From Frankia nepalensis (GTDB lineage Bacteria; Actinomycetota; Actinomycetes; Frankiales; Frankiaceae), in the NCBI RefSeq assembly GCF_016786325.1, contig NZ_JADWYU010000202.1:50036-86672 (forward strand): 36,637 nt of DNA, in the 5' to 3' direction. The notes beneath the pieces are model-generated. The model was given only the letters and a program-made list of their open reading frames with translations, was not told the DNA's origin and did not search any database. Each line of letters opens with the position of its first letter. The stretch's first letter is position 1. This document shows, piece by piece, positions 8,290-16,393 of the stretch. Made by a program: the position numbers and the translations under genes.

Positions 8290-8550
8290 TCAGTCGTCGT
8301 CGTCGACGACGACCGCAACTTTCAACATCTGCGCCGGAAAGCCGGTTCGCTGCGCGACGTTGTCCACCGAGTAACCCTGCCGTACCAGGTCGCGAGCCTG
8401 GTCAAGGGTCCAGCCGCGGCCCGGATCGAACCGGGTCACCACGACCTCACTCGCATCTCGGCGTTCCTCCGGCCAGCTGATACGTGCACGGCGTGCCAAG
8501 GATCGACCTCCGAAAGTCTCATCGGTGGGCCCACCCCCGGGGGAAGACAT
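8290..8550 (-). CDS. Small helix-turn-helix-like conserved hypothetical protein
   Basis: This predicted protein of 86 residues starts from ATG 8550, preceded by GGAAGG. Its only structured-looking part is WTLDQARDLVRQGYSVDNVAQRTGFPAQML (about 49-78). This resembles a Lrp/MerR-like helix-turn-helix half, with a turn at RQGYS and a recognition-helix-like VDNVAQRTGF. It ends in a run of four aspartates (VVVDDDD). The N-terminal ~30 residues are Gly/Pro/Ser-rich. A DNA-binding role is inferred only from this pattern. The next upstream start, TTG 8580, is less likely. Confidence 0.6.
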   Translation of the reverse strand: MSSPGGGPTDETFGGRSLARRARISWPEERRDASEVVVTRFDPGRGWTLDQARDLVRQGYSVDNVAQRTGFPAQMLKVAVVVDDDD

Positions 8551-9021
8551 TGAGCCTTCCGCCGGGAGCCCGCGGGGCAAGCCCCTCGGGTAGACATTAC
8601 GGGCGTCCAGAGGCTGGCCCCGAAGGATCAGCGAACAAGGGCGGCCCTGTCGGCACCGGTCACCAACGTTCGAGTCACCAACCTGGCCAGATTGCCGGCG
8701 GCCGGCGCCGCTAACTCTACGGTAGCGCTTCCTCGAGACTAAATGTGGAACATACCCGTGCCTCTTGTCACGGCAAGGCGTGATACGGGTGGTGACTCGC
8801 CCTCCACCGCCGACCGGGATCGGCGAAAGTTCAACGCGGGACCGGCGCCGGGCGGCCGAGCCGCCGAGCCGGGGCGCCGCGCTCCCGCTGACCGGGCCCA
8901 GAACCGAACCCCATCACCAGGCCCCGTCGGCCAGTCCCGTAGGCCAGGCCACATCCGCCAGGGCCCCGTCGGCCAGGCCACGTCGCCGAACCACGAGCCT
9001 CGGACCGCGCCATGGCCCCGG
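8551..9021. other. Intergenic gap with no convincing gene
   Basis: This 471-base stretch separates two minus-strand genes. It must hold the promoter of the small protein gene (8290-8550). A candidate AT-richer patch is at about 8705-8760. A short near-duplicate, GGCCCCGTCGGCCAG, occurs near 8921 and 8962. Open frames here are low-complexity Arg/Pro/Ala and I do not accept them as genes. Confidence 0.6.
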
Positions 9022-10293
9022 CTAGCCGGCCTTGAAGAGGCGTCGGGCCAGTTCGTCGGAGTCGGGCGCCTTCGCGGCCCGCGCCACCTGGTCGCCCGAA
9101 TCCAGCCGGCCCGCCTGCTCGGCCCCCTCATCCTCGGCCACATCCACCGGTAGCGCGCGCGAGCGGAGCAGCGCGCGCCATTTGCGCGCCGAGTGACTGG
9201 CTGAGCGGGTGGTGGCCAGGAAGTCGTTGAGAACGGCTTCGAAACGGTCCGGATCGGTGTGATGCGGGAAGTGGCCCGCTTCGGGAAAGATCTCCAGACG
9301 GCTCCCGGGCATGGCTTCGTGGGCGATCCGGGCGTGCGCGACCGGTATCACCGCGTCATGCTCTCCCCAGATGATCAGGGTTGGCATGCCCTGAGCGAGG
9401 TAACAGCGATCCAGCATGGTGATTGCCTGGCCGCGCGCGTCCGCGGCGGCTCGCAACGTGCGCAGGAAGGCGGCGCGCGCCGTCGGGGCCGTCAGCGCGT
9501 CGAAGACCCGGCCGAGGTCGCCCGCGTCCCGCCCAAGGTCGGTTCCCAGCAGGCTGAGCGTGCTGATCATGCCACGGCCCGCGAACCGGGCCGCCGGCAG
9601 GCGAAGCACCGAGAGCAGCGCTTCGCCGCCAGGTGAGGCGGCCAGCCGCAGCAGCGGATGCAACTGCGGGCCGACCCCACCGGTGCCGACCAGCACCAGC
9701 CGCTCGCACCGCTCCGGGAACTGGTAGGCGAACTGCATCGCCACGCCGCCCCCCAGCGAATGCCCCACCACGGTGACCCGCTCGATGCCGAGAACGGACA
9801 GCAGGTCGCGCATCCCGCAGGCGAACCCGCCGATCGAGTAGTCGCCGCGTGGCTTGTCGGACAGGCCGTGGCCGAGCAGGTCGGGGGCGATGACCGTGTG
9901 CCGGCGGGCGATCCTCGGCAGCACCGGCGCCCAGGTGGCCGAACTGTCGCCGATGCCGTGGATGAGCAGCACGGCCGAACCACGACCGGCGCGCAGGTAT
10001 GCGCGCCGGTAGCCGTGCACCGTGACGAACCGAGGCGCGAGCTGGTCCACCCGCCCGGCGCGGCGGACGGAACCGGCCGCGCCGGCACCGGCCTGCGCGC
10101 GCCCGGGCCCTGTCGACTCGACCGGAGCCCGCGGACCGGTACCGACCCGAGCACCCTTGGCTCCGGCCTCCTCCGCCGACGAGGACGCGGCCGCCCCCGG
10201 TCCAAGCAGCCGATCCGCCGGCGCCGGCGGATCATCCGCGCTGTCGAAACCCAGCCAAGATCCTGACCCCAGGCCAGTACCGACCCCAGTCAT
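9022..10293 (-). CDS. Alpha/beta fold hydrolase
   Basis: This 423-residue protein has a classic alpha/beta hydrolase core of ~270 residues: LLIHGIGDSSATW (oxyanion hole), APDLLGHGLSDKP, nucleophile elbow VVGHSLGGGVA, acid in IIWGEHDAVIP, and histidine in EAGHFPHHTDP. This pattern is typical of the epoxide hydrolase/acyltransferase-like Abhydrolase_1 group. The ~80-residue N-terminal extension is Ala/Gly/Pro-rich and probably disordered. The ~60-residue C-terminal tail is charged. ATG 10293 is preferred because GGGAGG lies eight bases upstream. Substrate unknown. Confidence 0.85.
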   Translation of the reverse strand: MTGVGTGLGSGSWLGFDSADDPPAPADRLLGPGAAASSSAEEAGAKGARVGTGPRAPVESTGPGRAQAGAGAAGSVRRAGRVDQLAPRFVTVHGYRRAYLRAGRGSAVLLIHGIGDSSATWAPVLPRIARRHTVIAPDLLGHGLSDKPRGDYSIGGFACGMRDLLSVLGIERVTVVGHSLGGGVAMQFAYQFPERCERLVLVGTGGVGPQLHPLLRLAASPGGEALLSVLRLPAARFAGRGMISTLSLLGTDLGRDAGDLGRVFDALTAPTARAAFLRTLRAAADARGQAITMLDRCYLAQGMPTLIIWGEHDAVIPVAHARIAHEAMPGSRLEIFPEAGHFPHHTDPDRFEAVLNDFLATTRSASHSARKWRALLRSRALPVDVAEDEGAEQAGRLDSGDQVARAAKAPDSDELARRLFKAG

Positions 10294-10341
10294 CCAGGTC
10301 ACCTCCCGGCCCAGGTCTCGCCGGGCACCCCAGCGCCCGCC

Positions 10342-10429
10342 GGGCGGAGCGGCCCGGGGTGCCTGCCGGGTCGACTTCGTCGACCCGGCAGGTCTGGGTC
10401 GCGCAAGCGACCTTCCGGCCGCTCCGCCC
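10342..10429 (-). terminator. Nested inverted repeats at the 3' end of the aldehyde dehydrogenase gene
   Basis: An outer perfect 13-bp inverted repeat (GGGCGGAGCGGCC at 10342-10354 and its complement at 10417-10429) touches the dehydrogenase stop codon. It encloses a perfect 14-bp stem (10362-10375 with 10379-10392, three-base loop). It also encloses a 6-bp stem with a four-base loop (10397-10412). The fold would be a three-way junction. It probably ends or stabilises the minus-strand transcript. No T-run follows, so Rho-independent termination is not proven. Confidence 0.6.
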
Positions 10430-11859
10430 TAGAACTCGATGTTGTGCATTACGTGCTTGATCCGGGTGTAGTCCTCAAGGCCGTAGATCGACAGATCCTT
10501 GCCATAGCCGCTCTTCTTGAAGCCGCCGTGCGGCATCTCCGCCACGATCGGGATATGCGTGTTGACCCAGACGCAGCCGAAGTCGAGCCGGCGCGCGACC
10601 CGCATCGCCCGGCCGTGGTCGGACGTCCAGACGCTGGACGCCAACCCGTACTCGACGCCGTTGGCCCATCGCACCGCCTCGTCCTCGTCGGAGAACCGCT
10701 GCACGGTCACCACTGGCCCGAAGATCTCCTGCTGGGCGAGCTCGTCGCCCTGGCGAACCCCGGCGACGACCGTGGGTGAATAGAAGTACCCAGGACCATC
10801 GACCTTCATGCCTCCGGCCACGATCTCGGTGTGCGCGGGCGCCCGCTCGACGAACCCGCTGACCCGGGCCAGCTGGTTCGGGTTGTTGAGCGGGCCGAAC
10901 GCCGCCTCGGAGTCGGACGGCGGGCCGGTGCGGGTGCCGCGGGCGACGTCGGCGAGCGCCGCGACCAGGTCGTCGTGGATGCCGGGCGCGGCGAGCACCC
11001 TGGTCGCCGCGGTGCAGTCCTGGCCGGCGTTGAAGTAGCCGGCGCCCGCGATCCCCTCCGCGGCCTTCGCCGGGTCGACGTCGTCGAACACGATGACCGG
11101 CGCCTTGCCGCCGAGCTCCAGGTGCACCTTCTTGAGGTCGTCGGCGGCCGCGCGCGCGACCTCCATGCCGGCCCGCACGCTGCCGGTCACCGACACCATC
11201 GACGGCACCTCGTGGGCGACGAGGGCCCGGCCGGAGTCACGGTCCCCGCACACGACGTTGAGCACGCCCGGCGGCAGGAACTCGGCCGCGATCTCGGCGA
11301 GCAGCAGGCTGCTGGCCGGGGTGGTGTCGGACGGCTTGAGCACCACCGTGTTGCCGGCGGCGATGGCCGGGGCGATCTTCCAGATCGCCATCATGAACGG
11401 GTAGTTCCACGGGGTGACCTGGCCGCACACGCCGATCGGCTCGCGCCGCACGTAGCTGGTGTGCCCGTGCAGGTACTCCGCGGCGGCCCTGCCCTCCAGC
11501 AGCCGGGCCGCGCCCGCGAAGAACCGGACCTGGTCGGCCGACGGCGGGATCTCCTCGTCCAGGGTGAGCTGGACCGGCTTGCCGGTGTTACGGCTCTCGG
11601 CGGCGACGATCTGTTCGGCCCGATCCTCGATCGCGTCGGCGATCCTGAGCAGGGCGCGCGCCCGCTCGCTCGGCGTCGCGTCCCGCCAGGTCTCGAACGC
11701 CGCGGCCGCCGCCGTGACGGCCCGGTCGACGTCCGCCGCGCCCGACAGCGGCGCCTCGGCGTACTGCTCGCCCGTCGACGGGTCCACGATCGGCATGGTG
11801 CGGCCGTCGGCCGCCGGCACCTGCTCGCCGCCGATGAAGTTGCTAAAAACCGTGCCCAT
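10429..11859 (-). CDS. Gamma-aminobutyraldehyde dehydrogenase-type aldehyde dehydrogenase
   Basis: This 476-residue NAD(P)-dependent aldehyde dehydrogenase has PWNYP at about 150-154, general base Glu248 in LELGGKAP and catalytic Cys282 in NAGQDCTAATR. The NAGQDC context and the ending PHGGFKKSGYGKDLSIYGLEDYTRIKHVM are characteristic of PatD/YdcW-type enzymes. These oxidise 4-aminobutanal to GABA in putrescine catabolism. ATG 11859 follows GGGAGAGGG and gives the family length; the open frame upstream is not homologous. It is divergent from an FAD amine oxidase. The aldehyde substrate is inferred from family and neighbours. Confidence 0.9.
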   Translation of the reverse strand: MGTVFSNFIGGEQVPAADGRTMPIVDPSTGEQYAEAPLSGAADVDRAVTAAAAAFETWRDATPSERARALLRIADAIEDRAEQIVAAESRNTGKPVQLTLDEEIPPSADQVRFFAGAARLLEGRAAAEYLHGHTSYVRREPIGVCGQVTPWNYPFMMAIWKIAPAIAAGNTVVLKPSDTTPASSLLLAEIAAEFLPPGVLNVVCGDRDSGRALVAHEVPSMVSVTGSVRAGMEVARAAADDLKKVHLELGGKAPVIVFDDVDPAKAAEGIAGAGYFNAGQDCTAATRVLAAPGIHDDLVAALADVARGTRTGPPSDSEAAFGPLNNPNQLARVSGFVERAPAHTEIVAGGMKVDGPGYFYSPTVVAGVRQGDELAQQEIFGPVVTVQRFSDEDEAVRWANGVEYGLASSVWTSDHGRAMRVARRLDFGCVWVNTHIPIVAEMPHGGFKKSGYGKDLSIYGLEDYTRIKHVMHNIEF

Positions 11860-12273
11860 CCGCCCTCTCCCGTCCCGACGTCCCGCCCACGGCGATCCAC
11901 GCCCGCCGAGGCGCACCGGCCACGTTCCAGCGCCGAAACGCCCACCGCGAAGCTGTGGCCGACCTACGGATGCCGTCTTCGGACCAGGCAAGTACGGTCG
12001 AAGTCGGCAGTTGCTCGCAGACTAGGGCACGGATACCGCGTCCGTGCAGGCATCTGGCTGTGTCGGCTCGTCGGCGGCGGACGCGGTGCGCACCCACCAG
12101 GGTGGAGTGCGCGAAAGTTGCGGGGAACGCGGCAAAGCGCCGACTCGCGCTCTGTAGCGCCGATGTCGGCCGAATCATTTCGGATACACCGTAGAAACAG
12201 ATGACGCACCCCGCTCCGCGGATCGCCGGACGAGAATCGGTGCGTGTCCCGCTTCGAAGGGTAGGCAGGGCTG
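11860..12273. promoter_or_regulatory. Divergent control region between aldehyde dehydrogenase and amine oxidase genes
   Basis: The 414-base gap contains no convincing gene and must hold two divergent promoters. Candidate features are an interrupted palindrome CCGAA...TTCGG near 12163-12176 and an AT-richer patch with GATACACCGTAG at 12181-12193. The amine oxidase start GTG 12274 is preceded by GAAGGGTAGGCAGGG. An Lrp/AsnC regulator encoded 3.4 kb away is a possible binder, but no Lrp site is obvious. Confidence 0.5.
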
Positions 12274-13632
12274 GTGGCTGACGCGAGCCGGATCCTCCGC
12301 TGGACAGGCCGGCGCACGGCGCCCACGACTCTCCCGGCCTCGCTGTGGACCGACCAGCTGGCGGGGCCGGTGACGCCGCGGGCCGCCGTGCGCGGCGAGG
12401 AGCGGGCCGACGTGTGCGTCGTCGGCGCCGGTTTCACCGGGCTATGGACGGCCTACCACCTGGCCGCGCTCGCGCCCGGGCGTCGGATCGTGGTGGTGGA
12501 ACGGGCGTTGGCCGGCTTCGGCGCGTCCGGCCGCAACGGCGGCTGGTGCTCGGCGCTGTTCCCGGTCGCCGCGCTCGCCGACGAGATGCGCGCCCCACTG
12601 GTCGCCACGGTCGACGAGGTCGGCGCGGTCGCGGACGCCGAGGGCATCGACTGCGACTACGCGAAGGACGGCTACCTGCGCGTGGCGACGACGCCGGCCC
12701 AGGCGGCCCGGCTGCGCGCCGAGGCGGGCGACGGCTGGCTGGACGCGAACGCCGTCGCCGCGCGGATCCGGGTCTCCGGCGCGCTGGGCGGGGTGTTCGA
12801 CCCGGACTGCGCCGCGCTGTCCCCCGGCAAGCTGGCCAGGGGCCTCGCGGAGGCGGTCGAACGGCGGGGCGTGACGGTCTTCGAGCAGTCCCCGGCGCGG
12901 CGGATCGGGCCGGGACTGGTCGAGCTCGACGGCGGCGCCGTCCGCGCCGACGTGGTGATCCGGGCGACCGAGGCGTGGACGTCCCGGCTGCCCGGCGGCG
13001 GACGCGAGATCGCGCCGCTCTACTCGCTGGTCATCGCCACCGAGCCGCTGCCCGCCGCGGCCTGGGACGAGATCGGCTGGCGGGAGCGGTTCACCCTGAA
13101 CGACGACCGCCGACTGATCATCTACGCGCAGCGCTCCGCCGACGGGCGGATCGTGCTCGGCGGCCGCGGCGCGCCCTACCACCTGGGCTCGCGGATCAAG
13201 CCGGCGTTCGACCACGAGGACGCCGTCTTCGAGCATCTGCGCCACACGCTGGGCACCCTGTTCCCAGCCGCCGCGCGGGCCAGGATCACCCATCGGTGGG
13301 GCGGGCCGCTCGGGGTGCCGCGGGACTGGACCCCCGCGGTGCGTTTCGACCCGTCGCGCGGGCTGGGCAGCGCCGGCGGCTACGTCGGCGACGGCGTCGC
13401 GGCCGCGGCGCTCGCCGGGAAGACGCTCGCCGAGCTGGTGGCCGGCCTGGACACCCCGAACACCAGGCTGCCCTGGGTGAACCGGCCGGTACGGCAGTGG
13501 GAGCCGGAGCCGCTGCGCTGGATCGGCATCAACGCCGGCCGGCTCGGCGCCGCCGCGAGCGACGCCCGTGAGAACCGCACCGGCCGCCCCTCCCGCCTCG
13601 GCAAGGCGGTCGACCGCCTCACCGGCCACTGA
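12274..13632 (+). CDS. FAD-dependent amine oxidase / glycine oxidase family (PuuB/OrdL-like)
   Basis: This 452-residue DAO-family flavoprotein has its dinucleotide-binding motif VVGAGFTGLWTAYHLA (Gly51-Gly56). A GASGRNGGWCSALFPV stretch follows, a hallmark of gamma-glutamylputrescine oxidase/OrdL-type enzymes. The C-terminal FAD signature is GLGSAGGYVGDGVAAAALAGKTLAELVAG. Such enzymes oxidise amines to aldehydes with release of hydrogen peroxide. Divergent placement next to a 4-aminobutanal-type dehydrogenase suggests it supplies that aldehyde. The exact amine is not determinable. The start is GTG 12274. Confidence 0.85.
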   Translation: MADASRILRWTGRRTAPTTLPASLWTDQLAGPVTPRAAVRGEERADVCVVGAGFTGLWTAYHLAALAPGRRIVVVERALAGFGASGRNGGWCSALFPVAALADEMRAPLVATVDEVGAVADAEGIDCDYAKDGYLRVATTPAQAARLRAEAGDGWLDANAVAARIRVSGALGGVFDPDCAALSPGKLARGLAEAVERRGVTVFEQSPARRIGPGLVELDGGAVRADVVIRATEAWTSRLPGGGREIAPLYSLVIATEPLPAAAWDEIGWRERFTLNDDRRLIIYAQRSADGRIVLGGRGAPYHLGSRIKPAFDHEDAVFEHLRHTLGTLFPAAARARITHRWGGPLGVPRDWTPAVRFDPSRGLGSAGGYVGDGVAAAALAGKTLAELVAGLDTPNTRLPWVNRPVRQWEPEPLRWIGINAGRLGAAASDARENRTGRPSRLGKAVDRLTGH

Positions 13633-13743
13633 CGCCCGTCCCGGCGGCGGCCGCCCGGACCGGCACCCGGCCGCCACGGGACCGGCACCGGGCCGCTACC
13701 GGGCCGGCCGGGCCGCCCCGGCCCAACGAAAACAGCCAAAGTA

Positions 13744-13755
13744 CCGTGTACACGG
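13744..13755. promoter_or_regulatory. Perfect 12-bp palindrome upstream of ltrA, possible operator
   Basis: CCGTGTACACGG is a perfect palindrome about 42 bases upstream of the putative ltrA -10 box. The position suits a regulator operator. No regulator gene is adjacent. Confidence 0.35.
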
Positions 13756-13796
13756 ATCGAAAAACCAGACGGAATTTATCCGCATAAGCGGGACAT

Positions 13797-13802
13797 TAGA
13801 CT
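13797..13802 (+). promoter_or_regulatory. Probable -10 element of ltrA, leaderless transcript
   Basis: TAGACT matches TAnnnT and lies seven bases before ATG 13810. No ribosome-binding site is present in the intervening CCCGCGC, which fits a leaderless mRNA. Confidence 0.5.
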
Positions 13803-13809
13803 CCCGCGC

Positions 13810-15042
13810 ATGGAGAACCTGCGGCATCGGGCGCTGCGGATGTCGGGGCGGGACCCGGGCGAGGCGCACCGGGCGGCCACCACTCTGGAGCTGCTCTTCG
13901 ACCTCGCGTTCGTGGTGGCTTTCGGGACCGCGGCGAACGAGCTGGCGCACGCGCTGGCCGCCGGTCACGTGGGCGCGGGGATCAGCGGCTTCGTCTTCGC
14001 GACGTTCGCCGTTTCGTGGGCCTGGATCAACTTCACCTGGTTCGCGTCGGCCTACGACACCGATGACTGGCGCTACCGGCTGACCACGATGCTGCAGATG
14101 GTCGGAGTGCTGGTGCTCGCGCTCGGCCTGCCTGCGATGTTCGCGTCCCTGGACCACGGGGAGACGCTCGACAACGACGTCATGGTGTGGGGCTACGTCG
14201 TGATGCGGATCGCGATGGTGCTCCAGTGGTGGCGCGCCAGCCGGCAGGATCCGGGCCGCCGCGCCGCGCACACCGGCTACATCGTCTCGATCGTGGTCTC
14301 ACAGATCATCTGGGTGGCTCTGGCGCTTCTCGACTTCTCTGTCGGCGTGTCGTTCGCCCTGCTGGCGATACCGCTGCTCATCGAGCTCGGAGGGCCGATC
14401 GTGGCGGAGCGCCGATTCGGTGGCACGCCGTGGCACCCGCACCACATCGCCGAGCGGCACGGGCTGATGGTCATCATCGCGCTCGGCGAAGGGCTGATCG
14501 GCACCATGGCCAGCCTGACCGCGCTCACCGGCGAAGGCCTGACCATGGACGTCGCGCTGCTCGCCCTCGCCGGCACCGCGATGACGTTCGGGATGTGGTG
14601 GACGTACTTCGTGATCCCGCACGGCGAGATCCTGCGCGCGCGCCGGAACCGATCGTTCGGTTGGGGATATGGCCATTTACCGCTCTTTGGCGCCATTGTC
14701 GCCGTGGGTGCGGGACTACATGCGGCGGCGTACTTCCTGGACCACCACAGCGAGCTGTCCCTGGTCGGAACGGTAATGACCGTCGTCGCGCCGTTGGCTT
14801 TCTACGTGTTGGCGCTTTACGTGTTCTACGCGGCGGTCAGCCGCAGCCTCGACCCGTTCCATCTGCTGCTGGTCCTGTCGTCCGTCGGCTTCCTCGTCGC
14901 GCCGGTCGTCATGGCGGCGGCGGGCGTGTCGGTCACCTGGTGCTTGCTCGTGCTGGCGCTGACGCCCTGGGTAACCGTGCTCGGCTATGAAACCGTCGGC
15001 TACCGGCACAACACCGCGGTCCTCGAGGCCCTGCGATCCTGA
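13810..15042 (+). CDS. Low temperature requirement protein A (LtrA) family membrane protein
   Basis: This 410-residue protein has the LtrA family start ATTLELLFDLAFVVAFGTAANELA. About ten predicted transmembrane segments follow, spread through the protein. FVFATFAVSWAWINFTWFASAYDTDDW and the acidic/His-bearing AERHGLMVIIALGEGLIGTM are typical family motifs. The family is named for a Listeria gene needed for growth in the cold; its biochemical function is unknown. It lies between the amine oxidase and the Lrp/aminotransferase pair but has its own promoter, so a shared pathway is doubtful. Confidence 0.9.
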   Translation: MENLRHRALRMSGRDPGEAHRAATTLELLFDLAFVVAFGTAANELAHALAAGHVGAGISGFVFATFAVSWAWINFTWFASAYDTDDWRYRLTTMLQMVGVLVLALGLPAMFASLDHGETLDNDVMVWGYVVMRIAMVLQWWRASRQDPGRRAAHTGYIVSIVVSQIIWVALALLDFSVGVSFALLAIPLLIELGGPIVAERRFGGTPWHPHHIAERHGLMVIIALGEGLIGTMASLTALTGEGLTMDVALLALAGTAMTFGMWWTYFVIPHGEILRARRNRSFGWGYGHLPLFGAIVAVGAGLHAAAYFLDHHSELSLVGTVMTVVAPLAFYVLALYVFYAAVSRSLDPFHLLLVLSSVGFLVAPVVMAAAGVSVTWCLLVLALTPWVTVLGYETVGYRHNTAVLEALRS

Positions 15043-15181
15043 GCGCGGAGACGGCCTCCGCCGCCCGAACCGGCCACGGCCCCAGCTGCCTACGGCCACG
15101 GCCCATCAGCCGAGGAGCGGCGGGAGCCAACGGGTGGCGGGCCCGCGACGCGGCCGCGACGCGACGGCCGGCTGGCTGGCT

Positions 15182-15223
15182 GGCGCGGCCGGCTGGCCAG
15201 CTGGCCGGCCGGCCGGCCGCGCC
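15182..15223. terminator. GC-only inverted repeat downstream of ltrA
   Basis: GGCGCGGCCGGC (15182-15193) pairs perfectly with its complement at 15212-15223, and the interior is also self-complementary. It lies in a 312-base gap (15043-15354) that is otherwise low-complexity, with GGCTGGCTGG runs and no gene. There is no T-run, so it is at best a Rho-type or structural terminator of ltrA. Confidence 0.45.
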
Positions 15224-15354
15224 AGGTCACCACGGACCCGGACGAACAGGGCGAACAGCCACGGGAAACAACTGACACACAACCAATGGGTGGCCTCGGC
15301 AGTCGGATAGACACGAGGCCGGACGTCAGCCGGCCCGGGCAGATAGGACGGCCC

Positions 15355-15624
15355 ATGCCACTGGTCGGACGCGAGCCACATGACGACACCCTGGTCACCC
15401 ATCTCGGTGGCGCCGAGATCACAGTCCGGCCGGAGCCGCCGGCGAGCCACGGGAAGGCGTCGGCCATCCTGCTTCGCCTGGTGTCCCCGATGTTCGACAC
15501 TCTGGCGGTCGCCTACCTGGGCCCGGCCGAGGCCAGGTCCCTGGCCCGAGCCCTGCTCGCCGCCGCCGACGCGGCCGACTCCACCGGCCCCGGCGGCTGG
15601 CGCCGCCCGCCCTGGCGCGCCTGA
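15355..15624 (+). CDS. Small hypothetical protein
   Basis: The start ATG 15355 is preceded by AGGAC at good spacing and gives 89 residues. The middle part, LVTHLGGAEITVRPEPPASHGKASAILLRLVSPMFDTLAVAYLGPAEARSLARALLAAADAA, alternates hydrophobic and polar residues like a small beta-alpha domain ending in an amphipathic helix. The tail is Trp/Arg/Pro-rich. I do not recognise the family. It is convergent with the lrp gene 41 bases away. Confidence 0.55.
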   Translation: MPLVGREPHDDTLVTHLGGAEITVRPEPPASHGKASAILLRLVSPMFDTLAVAYLGPAEARSLARALLAAADAADSTGPGGWRRPPWRA

Positions 15625-15665
15625 CGGCCCGGCGGGCGCGGTCACCCGCACGGTCGGGCGGTGAT

Positions 15666-16154
15666 CTAACGCACGCCCCAGGTGTAGGTCTGCTTGACCA
15701 GGCGGAGGTAGACGAAGGTCTCGGTCTCACGGACCTGCGGCAGCGCCCGGATGTGATCGTTGATCAGCGAGATCAGATGCTCGTCATCCTCGGCGACGAT
15801 CTCCAGCAGCAGGTCGAACGAGCCCGCGGTGATCACGACGTAGTCGACCTCGGGCAGCGCCGAGAGGGCCTCCGCGACGACCCTGGTGTCGCCGGACACC
15901 CGCACGCCGATCATCGCCTCACGCCTGAAGCCCACCCGGAGCGGGTCGGTGACGGCGACGATCTGCATGATCCCGGCGTCGAGCAGCCGCTGCACCCGCT
16001 GGCGCACCGCGGCCTCGGACAGGCCGACGGCGGCGGCCATCGCCGCGTACGAACGCCGGCCGTCCTGCTGTAGCTGCTCGATGATCGCCTTGTTGACGTC
16101 GTCGAGCAGCGGCTCGGCCGTCGATCGGCCGCCCGGCGACCTGCGCATCTGCAC
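15666..16154 (-). CDS. Lrp/AsnC-family transcriptional regulator
   Basis: The protein has 162 residues with the family architecture. An N-terminal winged helix-turn-helix reads LLDDVNKAIIEQLQQDGRRSYAAMAAAVGLSEAAVRQRVQRLLDAGI. A C-terminal RAM ligand-binding domain follows (AMIGVRVSGDTRVVAEALSALPEVDYVVITAGSFDLLLEIVAEDDEHL). GTG 16154 is chosen because GAGGAGG lies six bases upstream; ATG 16148 is the alternative. It is divergent from the class III aminotransferase, the usual layout for a regulator controlling its neighbour in response to an amino acid. Confidence 0.92.
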   Translation of the reverse strand: MQMRRSPGGRSTAEPLLDDVNKAIIEQLQQDGRRSYAAMAAAVGLSEAAVRQRVQRLLDAGIMQIVAVTDPLRVGFRREAMIGVRVSGDTRVVAEALSALPEVDYVVITAGSFDLLLEIVAEDDEHLISLINDHIRALPQVRETETFVYLRLVKQTYTWGVR

Positions 16155-16344
16155 CGGCTTCCTCCTCGCCCGCGCCCGGGGCCAGCGCCCCGCCCCCCAG
16201 TTCGCCGTGGCCCGCTCGTCGCCCGCGCGGCGCGGATGCTCGGCCAGTGCTCGTTGCCATGTTATGACCACGACGTTTCCGCGAGGATGCGGTAACCAGA
16301 TAAGAGCTTTTCTACGGATTCCATCGCGGCATGGCCGAGTGAGC

Positions 16345-16364
16345 TACGCTTTCAGTATCGATAC
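16345..16364 (+). promoter_or_regulatory. Candidate promoter and palindrome before the aminotransferase gene
   Basis: In the divergent gap (16155-16393) TACGCT (16345-16350) resembles a -10 box. The perfect palindrome GTATCGATAC (16355-16364) sits where transcription would begin, a plausible operator position. The Lrp protein encoded next door is the natural candidate binder. No matching -35 is clear. Confidence 0.35.
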
Positions 16365-16393
16365 GGCTCGACGCCGCCCTCGGGAGGGCTACC

